A stretch of 64,000 nucleotides of DNA, from positions 79,449,482 to 79,513,481 of the forward strand of contig NC_073626.1 of the NCBI RefSeq assembly GCF_029407905.1, written 5' to 3'. The notes beneath the pieces were generated by a model. It was not told the DNA's origin. It saw only the letters and a program-made list of their open reading frames with translations, and searched no databases. This stretch comes from Bubalus kerabau (Eukaryota > Chordata > Mammalia > Artiodactyla > Bovidae). A program made the position numbers and the translations under genes. This document shows, piece after piece, positions 56,108 to 64,000 of the stretch (position 1 is the stretch's first letter; each line of letters starts with the position of its first letter).

Positions 56108-58510
56108 TTTTTAAAAATTGTGCTTTCAAAAACTTTGAGAATGAGGCATTGTAGATCTTAAAAAAAAATTCCCTGCAGGTTGTTTGTTTTGATAGTATTT
56201 ACTGAGGAACGTATGCAATTTCAGCTGACAAAATCTAGTTATATTCATTCTCTGAAAGTTAAGAATTCATTAAGAAAAAACAACAATACATTAGTGATGG
56301 GGAGACAACTATTAGTTTTTACTTAGACTATCCCATCTATCCAAACAGGAATATGTTTGCAATTATTTTTCTGATTAAAAAAGTACATACTTTTAATTGT
56401 TTTGTTATGTTTTCCCATAGCAAGAGCCTATGATCAGCATTAATCAAAAATAAAAACACAATAAAGCATGCCACTTCTCACCAAGGTGACACTTGAAGTC
56501 GTTTCCCTCTCCTTGAAAAAAGAAACTGAGGAAGGCTACTTTTGCCCAGATCCTCAGCAGGCTCTCTGCCTGTGAACCCACATCTCACAAAGGCCCTCTC
56601 TTGCCGGCACAATGTTGCACACAGGAAATGTGTGTGCATGTGCCTAGCATGTTTCCCCGTTTGTTTTCTTTTCCAGCATTGCTCACTGGCTGGTGAACAG
56701 TTCAGGCCCACAGAGAGCTTGAGACCACCAGCTCATGTATTTGAAAGGCATCTGTTTATTTTGAAAATGCAAATGTGGCCTACCTCAAAGACTGACAGGC
56801 AGGAAAATACCAGGGAGCAAAGGGAGAGGTTTCCAGTCTGGAGCCCTGTCCCTCCCTCGATCACGTCCACTGAGATCACTCGCCATCAGAACCACTTGAA
56901 CAGCTCCGGGAGTCTGAGCGAACGGCCCACATTTCAAACGAGCAGGCTTGTCTCTCCCAAGTCTAGCCCGGCGGATCATAGCTCACCTGATTTAAAGTAC
57001 TGATTGAGTCATTTCCAAAAGGACCCTGGGACTTGGAGATGGTGGTGCCCAGGCCAAGTACTGCCTGGAGGAGGGCCCCTAACACTGACACCAGTCTCCT
57101 AACAGCCAAAGCCCTGTCCTGGGGACAGATTCCTGGAGAAAGCCCGGGAAGGTTAATACCCTGACTTTGATCTCTGTCAAGGCATACCAGCAAGAATTAA
57201 TTTACATTTCAGATGAAAAAGGTTGACAGCATGAAAAGGCATCTTGTTTCTGGTATGTGAATGTGCCGTAATAGATCGGGAATTCTGAAAGGAAGTTCTG
57301 AGGAAGCTAAAGGGATAAGCTGAGCGGCTGCTTTTATTGGGAAGGAGATGAAAGGAAAACAAATTTCAATATGCGCTGCTCTGTAGCAACATGTAGGCCA
57401 AATGCTTCCTAAATTTCAAGGGCTATTCTTTCAAAAACTATATAACATAGCGTTGCAGCATGATTTAAACAAGCAAAAAAAAAAAAGACAATAGGCCAGA
57501 ACTTGAAATATAAACCAAACACATTGAAGAGTCTACATTTCAAATGAAATGATTTGTTGAAAAAATAATAAATTAGAGAATAACCATAGAAAATACCCAG
57601 AAAAGGTTATGTTGTGATAGCATCCCTAAGCCACTTCTGCAGGCTTCAAAAATAAGAGTACCCCTATATTTGGAGTTTGTTCTACTTGAAATGTCCCAGG
57701 GACATGAAGAGCTTGTAAGGAGAGGATTATACTTTAGGAAGAGCACACCCCAAAACAGAGACATTGGAATGAGCTGTCTTGCTTTTAGATCAACACTGCC
57801 TTTGAATCGAAAGATAAGGAGAACATTTTCAAGTAAAAGTAATCTGCCCATAAAATTGCAAATGTCATTACCCTATCTGAGTATCTTTACCACTTACACA
57901 AAACCAGCCCCTCAACTCCTGTCCATGATGTTGGCTGAAGGGCAACGAGACATTGCCCGCCCTTGCTCTGGCTGTCACACTCTCCTGCCAAGAGGGTGAG
58001 GTGGTGTCAGTACCACCCTCAATAACTACATGCCCACCCAAGCCCATGGGGACTCAGAAGCTCCCAATACCACTTGATATGCAGGACACTGGCTGCCAGG
58101 CTAAGAAGGAGGGTGTTTCCAAGGTTTAAAAAAAAAGAAGCTACTTAAAGAAATGTGTTCTCTCCAGTCCCATGAAACAAAAGGACCCTTTCATAGTGTA
58201 CCCACCCTACAGGTGCTGCGCTGAAAAGATGCAGCCGAGCGTCCTGATATAATGAAGCCACTCACCTGTCTGTTCTTATGCATTTTCTTATGTCTGTTCT
58301 TATGCATGTGGCAATAACAGAGTCCAAAAGGGAGCCATCTAAAGATGATTTTCAGAGAGGGAAAATTTGACTTATGATCCTACACACTTTATGATAAGGG
58401 AATCAACAATAGATAAGCTTAAAGTTTATATTTGAAAATACATGTTAGGCTTTGAGCCAAACGGTGAGATCAGTCCAGTATCTTCTCTTGGTGTGGGCGA
58501 GGGTAAGGGG

Positions 58511-58512
<2 letters not shown>
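56108..58512. other. Repeat-poor intron segment
   Basis: About 2.4 kb with almost no recognised repeat. A 153-codon plus frame (56542-57003) is Ser/Pro/Thr-rich toward its end with no domain. A 109-codon frame (57670-57999) and minus frames overlap it. No paired splice sites with family support were found. Low repeat density suggests possible conserved regulatory DNA. Confidence 0.4.

Positions 58513-58551
<39 letters not shown>
58513..58551. repeat. (GT)n microsatellite
   Basis: A pure GT run of about 38 nt, long enough to be polymorphic between animals. Confidence 0.97.
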
Positions 58552-59394
58552 GGACAGTGGGGAGGAAGAGAGAAAATGCATTTCGAGTTGTTTTACTTGT
58601 TGCAACTAGAGCTGGATCCTTCTTCCTGATGCTTTGAAGCTGTGGAGCTTAGAATTCCTAGGGGATGGTGTTAAAAGTTGCACTCTGGGGTTGAAATGAC
58701 ACTCTTTCCTCCCAAACATTTTGTTTTTGAATAAAGTTGTCTGTCCTTTACAGGGCCAGAGAGTTCTGAAAAGTGCCTCAAGAAGCCAGGCTCTGAGTAG
58801 GGATCTCCTCGAAAGGGGTGCAGTTGTTTCCCTTAAAAGTTTGTTCCAAGTGTGGCAGTATCTGAAATCCTCTTTCTCTGCTGGCCTGGTCCGTCTGGCC
58901 TGGTCACGTCTCTCTTGTTTTGTCTCTGATATCTTGTGCTTTCAGAGCCCGGGTGTGTGTGCTCTGGGGCCTGTCTCTTCCAAAGCCTCAATTAGGCACA
59001 TGCAGCTTCAAAAGACAGAGGGAGCTGAGCCCCACAGCCCCTGGGGATACTGCCCTTTGCAGAAGAGCAGAGTGACCTGGGAGCCAGAGCTTGAGGAGCG
59101 CAGGCAGCTACAAGCTGAGCCACAGCGTGCCAACCCCAGGGGGCCCAGAGGACCACTGCAGTCCCACACAGGCCTGGGTGGGGAAACACAGTTTGCCAGG
59201 CAAGTACCTGAGTTAGTCCTATCTCTGTGCTATAAAGAGATAGGCTGAGCATATAGTTAGAGAATTCCAAGGTTGGAAGACCTTTCAGACCTTTCTAGCC
59301 CATGTTCTTATTTGCAGATAAGGGACGGGTGACTCCAGGAGAGGAAGGGAATTGCTCAGTTGGCAGTATGTAAAATGGACTCTATCCAAACTGG
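58552..59394. other. Intron sequence
   Basis: The 175-codon plus frame at 58721-59248 shows no domain and lies in a GC-rich stretch (58960-59200) where long frames arise by chance. A weak MIR trace occurs around 59310-59370. Confidence 0.4.
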
Positions 59395-59560
59395 CTGTGA
59401 ATAAATGCTGACTTGGCTTCTGACTGGCTGTGTGACTATGGACAAGTTATTTCACTTCTCTGTGCCTTGTTTCCCCCTCTATAAAATTGGGAATACAAGA
59501 GAACCGACTTGGAGCATCCTTAGCCAAGGTCTGGCATGCGGCCAGTGCTCTCAATCATCA
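59395..59560 (+). repeat. MIR SINE
   Basis: GGCTTCTGACTGGCTGTGTG, GACAAGTTATTTCACTTCTC and TGTGCCTTGTTTCCCCCTCT follow forward MIR. Confidence 0.85.
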
Positions 59561-59720
59561 CATGGACGGGGGTGAATCAGAACAAGTGCTAGACCCACTA
59601 GAACTCTTGACTCCTCTTCCAGTGCTCCTGAATTATTAACCTTTCAGCTTTTTGAAACTCATATGAACTTAATCACAGAAGATTTCCAAGTGGATGCTAT
59701 GAAAATGATGTTTTAATTAC

Positions 59721-59801
59721 CTGCGTGAATATGAACAGCAGACTCACTCCTTCTGTTGCTTATTTTCTTAAATTTCCTCCGAGCATCATATCCTCTCCAG
59801 G
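59721..59801 (-). CDS. MYO3B: MYO3B exon: second IQ motif and neck-tail junction
   Basis: The exon is 81 nt and open. Joined to the previous exon's last base it reads AWRGYDARRKFKKI, completing IQS..RG...R, a clean second IQ motif, then SNRRSESAVHIHA. It is rich in Arg and Lys, as expected for a calmodulin-binding neck. The acceptor is TTTTTAG|CCTGG (59803-59802) and the donor GCAG|GTAATT (59721/59720). It ends in phase 1 with G, which fits the next tail exon starting GG. This exon is too short to appear as a long open frame. It was found by looking for the residues that must follow IQS. Confidence 0.88.
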
Positions 59802-60889
59802 CTAAAAATATAAAACCATGTGCTAGGAATGAGATTAATTTAAGAATGTGCCAGAGAATTGATATAAGCTGTTTCCCTCCAATCCTCTACCCCTCTCCTC
59901 CTCCCCACTGCTTTCTCACTGAATAAAATAAGCAGAGCTACGTGAGTGATGGTGGGAAAGAGGGGCCTCTCTGTACTCTCAGCTTGGCCTCCAAGATGCT
60001 TTTGAGAAGGAGTCATTTTGGTTCAGGCAGTGAATTTCTGCAACCTCTGGATTCCACTTATGAATCACTTGGAGCCCTGTGCAGGTGAGGTGGGTCCCTG
60101 TCCTTCCAACCCATGGAGGAAGCTCTGCCTTCAGGACTTGAGGGGTAGGAGAGGACTGGAATGGCCTGACTCACTCTGTATTTTTTACTGGGAGAAAGGT
60201 ATAAAACATGAAAGTTGAAGGAGAGAAAAATAAATAATAATGATTAGTAGCATCACATTTGCGTTTGGTGAGGGGAGACTATGTATAGAACTGTGTTCAG
60301 GGAGGAAATGCGTGACGGAAAGGGAAACTGCGTGGGAAATGAATGAAGAGAAGAGAAAGGGAGCCTGGGGCAGGGGGCAGGGTGTTGAGTCCTTCAGAGT
60401 ACTAGGCACTGAGCTGCTACCAGCAGCATGACCCGCTCTCCTTTTCACTTCTTCCCTGAGCGCTACAGCTCTCCATGTCACTGAATGAGGTCATGAAGTC
60501 CAAGTGGACGTTATGATTCTGGGTTATGAGAACACAAAGGAAATCATCTGCTGTGTTCAAGACCTGGGACAACTGCCTGCAGTAGCACGGGAGCTCAGAC
60601 GCTATTTGTGACACAAATGACACACGTGTGTGCAAAGAGGCACTGACAGGGCTGGGTGTAGGACAGAGCCTAGTGATGAGCTGCCTTGGTTTACAAGCTC
60701 TGTCTGAGCCAGAAAAGCCTCCTCGATGTGACAGTAGCAGTTCTGAGGCTGAAAACCTGGTGATGGACATGAAGTGGGCATGAGGTGGGTCATCTGGGAG
60801 CTGGGGCGCATGTCTGTGTGATTGGGGTTTTACCTCCACCCACTGCTGCTGCCTCTATCTTGCTGTGGGTAAGGATGGCTCCTTTGCTT
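59802..60889. other. MYO3B intron between second-IQ and first-IQ exons
   Basis: About 1.3 kb intron in all (to 61084). Short frames at 60185-60481 and 60417-60839 have no domain. Confidence 0.6.
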
Positions 60890-61000
60890 ATCTGGAGGTC
60901 AGAGACTGTGGCAGTCTTGCTCACAGCTATACCTCCAGCACCAAGCACAAGGCCTGGCCTGCAGTAGATACTTGATAAATATTTGCTGAAGGCAAGAGGG
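60890..61000 (+). repeat. L2 LINE 3' end
   Basis: CCTCCAGCACCAAGCACAAG, CAGTAGATACTTGATAAATA and TTTGCTGAAGGCAA follow the L2 terminus. It ends 85 nt before the IQ exon donor. Confidence 0.75.
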
Positions 61001-61084
61001 AGGGAAGAAAAGGAACCACTGAGAAGAACAAAAGGTGAGTGGCCTCAAGCACTTAATGAAATGCCAAGATTCAGGGCTGTTTAC

Positions 61085-61247
61085 CTGACTGGATGGCAAT
61101 AGCCCCCTTCTCTCTCTTCTCTCTGACTCTTCTGTATCTCCTGGCTCCCAGCCACCCCTTGGCATAGGCCTGCAGCACAACCACTCTGCCTATGACTTCC
61201 CGCAGCAGCAAATTTAACTGCTCGACATGATAATACTTGAGAAAAAC
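61085..61247 (-). CDS. MYO3B: MYO3B exon: lever-arm start and first IQ motif
   Basis: The exon is 163 nt: 54 codons plus one base. It begins VFLKYYHVEQLNLLL, the canonical junction of converter and neck, followed by an IQ motif (VVVLQAYAKGWLGARRYRRV: hydrophobic residue, Q, then the G..R pattern) that should bind calmodulin. It ends with the start of the second IQ motif (AIAIQS). The acceptor is TTTCAG|GTTTT (61249-61248) and the donor CAG|GTAAAC (61085/61084). The last base G joins CC of the next exon to make Ala. A Bov-tA SINE begins only about 70 nt upstream of the acceptor, and the frame stays open through the intron end into the SINE. That upstream open frame is not a credible coding start because the acceptor and phase are both good. 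Confidence 0.9.
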
Positions 61248-61317
61248 CTGAAATAAGACATCAGTTTTAGCATTACATATAGGCTCCCAAGGGATCCTCT
61301 GGTGCTCAGGGGTAAAG

Positions 61318-61519
61318 AAGTGTGTTAGTTGCTTAGCTGTGTCTGACTCTTTGCTACCCCATGGACTGTAGCCCACGAGACTCCTCTGTCCATGGGATTC
61401 TCCAGGCAAGAACACTGGAGTGGGTAGCCATTCCTTTCGCCAGGAGATCTTTCTGACTCAAGGATCAAAACTGGGTTTCCTACATTGTGGGTGGATTCTT
61501 TACTGTCTGAGCCACCAGG
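61318..61519 (-). repeat. Bov-tA SINE next to the MYO3B IQ exon
   Basis: Inverted Bov-tA (GTTAGTTGCTTAGCTGTGTC ... TACTGTCTGAGCCACCAGG). In gene orientation it is in the sense direction and ends about 70 nt before the exon acceptor at 61249-61248. Confidence 0.93.
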
Positions 61520-61540
61520 TTCAAATAAACCCTGCAAATG

Positions 61541-61730
61541 ATTCTTCAGTGGTAAAGAAACCACCTCCCCATACAGGAGATGCGGGTTCAATCTCTGCGT
61601 CAGGAAGATCCCCTGGAGAAGGACATAGCAACCCACTCTGGTATTCTTGCCTGGGAAATCCCATGGACAGAGGAGTGTAGTGGACTACAGTTCATGGGGT
61701 AACAAAAGAGTCAGACACGACTGAGCGACT
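61541..61730 (+). repeat. Second Bov-tA SINE, opposite orientation
   Basis: Forward Bov-tA (TTCTTCAGTGGTAAAGAAAC, GGGTTCAATCTCTGCGTCAG, GACACGACTGAGCGACTAA). It faces the copy at 61318-61519 with about 20 nt between, forming a long imperfect inverted repeat. Confidence 0.92.
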
Positions 61731-62645
61731 AAAAAACAAGAATAATGGACTCCCACACAGAAATTCACTCTGCTCCAACAAATTAACATAAATATTAAAA
61801 CATCATGTAAATAAAGTTTACAGTGACTTGATTTATGCTAACATTACTGATTTCTTGGAAGCAAATACAATTAATCCCCTTGTAAGGTCGAGCCAATGTG
61901 GACTATTAATATACACAGACGATGAAGTTAACAGGGTTTTAGGAGATCCTAAATGTTCTCCAGGCTGGCCTCAGTTCTGCCATGAGTTCCATTTTCTCAG
62001 CTTGATCTTTTCCCCCTCAGCTCTGATGGAGGTGTTAAACTAGAAAAACTGACCAGGGCGGACAGAAGTTCTGAGGGAGTGGGGCTTGAATGGGCCACAG
62101 TGATCTAATTTCTGCCGAGGAGCAGCAGCATTGCCATCCACAGTCAGGCTAAGGCTGGCATTGTAGGGCAATTCAGAATGGACCACAAAAACCTGAAATC
62201 TTGTCAGAATGTGATGTTTCCCCAAATGAAAAGCTAGACATGATGAGACTACTAATCAGAGTGGGCAGTATACAACATGAGTCTAAGGAAAAAAGGACAA
62301 AAGTATAAAAGATACTCATTATTGTCATTAACATGATTTGTGTATTTGCCTGCAGTGCTGGAATAAGCAGCACTGAAAAAAAGGACATTTAAAAATGAGC
62401 TCAAAGATCTCATTCTAGAAATGTTAAATGGTTCTCAAACTACATGCAGAACAGGAAGCAAATTCTCCTCTTTTGGCCTCTGAGGTCCTGGGACTCCAGA
62501 CCCAAGACCAGCAAAGATCACTGTTAGGTTGGGGTCTTGTCTGGTAAGTTGCAAAACTTACAGAGCTATTCAAATCACTGATAAGAGACCGAGGTACACA
62601 GCAGAGCATCTCAAGTGACAATCTAAACAACAAAGAAAGAACTAC

Positions 62646-62757
62646 CTTTGTTTTTCCCAGCAGCCAGTGATCTAATCTGGACTTTTCCAAGATAGCGATG
62701 CAACTCTCTTTGCTAGCAAGAGGTGTTTGATGTGCTCTGAATGCCAAGTAATAATAC
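62646..62757 (-). CDS. MYO3B: MYO3B exon: end of motor domain / converter
   Basis: The exon is 112 nt and open in the gene frame. It starts with the last base of a split codon (R if the missing bases are AG or CG), then YYYLAFRAHQ, and ends LDHWLLGKTK. LGKTK is the conserved end of the myosin converter just before the lever arm. The acceptor follows a T-rich tract (TTTTGTAG at 62765-62758) and the donor is AAAG|GTAGT at 62646/62645. It ends in phase 0, which fits the next exon starting VFLKYYH. The preceding exon is not visible up to 64000. The family match is strong. The paralogue choice rests on memory of the human proteins. Confidence 0.88.
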
Positions 62758-64000
62758 CTACAAAACAGAACAGTGAAATAAAGCATTTTTAGTCACCATT
62801 TGATTCAGCATCATAGAGTTGCTCTGGGCCCATTGACATGCCTTGTTTTTCAATATCAAATATTTGTTGAGCATCAATAATAGTGTACTAGGTAGTGGAA
62901 GACACACAATTCATGCTTATTAGCGCTTATCTACTTTCATATTTTCTGCTACATGTATTTTCCTTTTAGTATTGCTTGTAATTCATATTCAAAGCATACT
63001 TGGCATCTTTTACATGCAAAATCAAAGTATGTAATCCTTTAAAAAACTGAAGTTTAGACGGCTCTCCCAGCAAAAGTTACCATTTTAAATGTATTACTCT
63101 TTTAAAAATAATTTGTCATCTCACTGCATGAATTTTGGCTCTGCTTTGAAAATTCCATCTGAAGCAATGTGTAGAGAGCAAAAATGATCACAGCCTGACA
63201 CTACTGATTCTGTCTGGTAAGCTCTATGTCTCTCTCAAGGTAAAAAGTGGGTATGTTTTCTTGAGACAATCACCAAAACCACATTTGTCTTCCTTAATTA
63301 CTCATTTTAATAAACTTCTGTACTTTCAGATGAAAGAGTTTCTGGGTAGATTCAAAGAACATGACCAGATTATATATATATATGTAAGTTTGTATATGTA
63401 TATGTATATGTCTGTATGTCCATATGTACGTCTATATACATGTATATGCATATATACGTACATGATGTTGAATATATTATCTTTTTAGAAAACTTTACCT
63501 TAGCTTTTCTTTTAAAAACTTTCAAGCATCTTTCCTCTGCTCCTTGTTGCCATCTGTAATTAAATTCAACCACTTGGAAGTATTTCCTTGTCAGAGGATT
63601 TTCCTGTCATTGCTCAGACAAGGGTGATCTGTTATTTTAGAATTGCTTTAAAATGTAGAGCCATTTTTACTTTTTAAGAAAATCACCAAAATATAAAATA
63701 TGTCCTTTCCTCTTACCAAATATTCCCATGCTTTCTGTTTATGGAAAGATAAACACACTTGATTAGCACTTGAGCCATTTAGCTTTATCTTTGTGCTACA
63801 AGATTGTTTTATGAGTTAGGATCGAATGCTGATTTTGCCGAAAACATTTGCATTCAGAGATTCTGAGAATGTTTCTAAGACTCTGAGTCTCTGTTTCCAC
63901 CTGTGAGGAAGAGAAAGCAGTTTTCTCTCAGAACCCCTGAATGGTGGCCAGGACTATGCTAGGTCGTCTGGCCAAGCCCAGGAACCTGTTCAGAGTCAAT
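62758..64000. other. MYO3B intron upstream of the converter exon
   Basis: No further motor-domain exon was found on the minus strand. A weak MIR or L2 trace occurs near 62850-62900. The rest is AT-rich and unassigned. Confidence 0.55.
63371..63480. repeat. TATATG-type microsatellite
   Basis: TATATATATATATGTAAG then GTATATGTATATGTATATG and related imperfect units. Frames of 67 and 75 codons here are repeat artefacts. Confidence 0.92.

Larger units (their letters stand above)
5903..62757 (-). other. MYO3B: MYO3B transcription unit (partial gene: converter, neck and tail exons)
   Basis: Six exons on the minus strand form one gene. Joined in order they give the end of a myosin motor (converter signature LGKTK/VFL), two IQ motifs and a polar Ser-rich tail. 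Class III myosins combine a kinase domain, a motor, IQ motifs and a tail, and work at actin protrusions of hair cells and photoreceptors, where they carry espin-1 and bind MORN4. The neck reads like MYO3B rather than MYO3A as I remember the two, and the tail exons match remembered MYO3B tail wording (VLRGS, ICH, GDHK). Introns are about 1.4, 1.3, 13, 11.5 and 29 kb, the last containing at least one unseen exon. Kinase and motor exons would be beyond 64000 and the C-terminus below position 1. Phases agree at every junction except the last, where an exon is missing. Confidence 0.85.

Noticed and set aside
56542..57003. 153-codon plus-strand frame in a repeat-poor region
   Set aside because: No recognisable domain, first part Cys/His mixed and second part Ser/Pro-rich, antisense in an intron. 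Compatible with chance.
58721..59248. 175-codon plus-strand frame
   Set aside because: Lies in a local GC-rich stretch where stops are rare. No family resemblance and competing frames on the other strand.
1..64000. Repeated short direct repeats that could suggest a CRISPR-like array or satellite
   Set aside because: The recurring blocks are dispersed Bov-A/Bov-tA SINEs in both orientations with unrelated flanks. The genome is mammalian.

Overview
The window is nuclear DNA of a ruminant, most likely cattle or a close bovid. The evidence is the repeat content: tRNA-derived Bov-tA and Bov-A2 SINEs, a CHR-2 SINE of the whale/ruminant group, BovB (RTE-clade) LINE pieces and bovine-type L1 are scattered throughout, over a background of older mammalian repeats (MIR, L2, MER5, MER20, a MER2/Tigger-like element and old L1). 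There is no bacterial gene organisation, and most long open frames lie inside repeats.

The one real protein-coding gene I can support lies on the minus strand and is almost certainly MYO3B (class III unconventional myosin). Read from high to low coordinate, six exons with good splice signals and continuing phase are visible: 62757-62646 (converter end), 61247-61085 (converter/neck, first IQ motif and start of the second), 59801-59721 (rest of the second IQ motif), 46682-46581, 35063-34964 and 5966-5903 (tail). Motor-domain exons should lie beyond 64000 and the last tail exons below position 1. At least one tail exon between 34964 and 5966 is required by reading frame, and I could not find it. 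Nearly everything else is intron sequence of this gene.

Layout: 1-5902 intron with SINEs, L2, MIR and a U6 pseudogene; 5903-5966 tail exon; 5967-34963 a very large intron with a 5'-truncated L1 (10.3-11.5 kb), old L1 3' ends (19.1-20.3 kb, 25.5-28.8 kb) and many SINEs; 34964-35063 exon flanked by four DNA-transposon fossils; 36545-43418 a near full-length but dead L1 with its target-site duplication, itself broken by a Bov-A2 SINE and a BovB fragment; 46581-46682 exon; 46683-59720 intron with old L1 pieces and a repeat-poor stretch (about 55-59 kb) holding a promoter-like cluster; 59721-62757 three neck/converter exons; 62758-64000 intron.

I found no sign of a novel multi-gene system. The most useful leads are the MYO3B exon map with its missing exon, two tiny exon-like segments near 47.1 kb, a SINE whose open frame runs into the IQ exon, the layered L1/BovB/SINE nest, and a promoter-like cluster at 55.5 kb. 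No alignments could be run. Repeat names and the MYO3B comparison are from recognition by eye, and repeat ends are approximate except where a target-site duplication fixes them.
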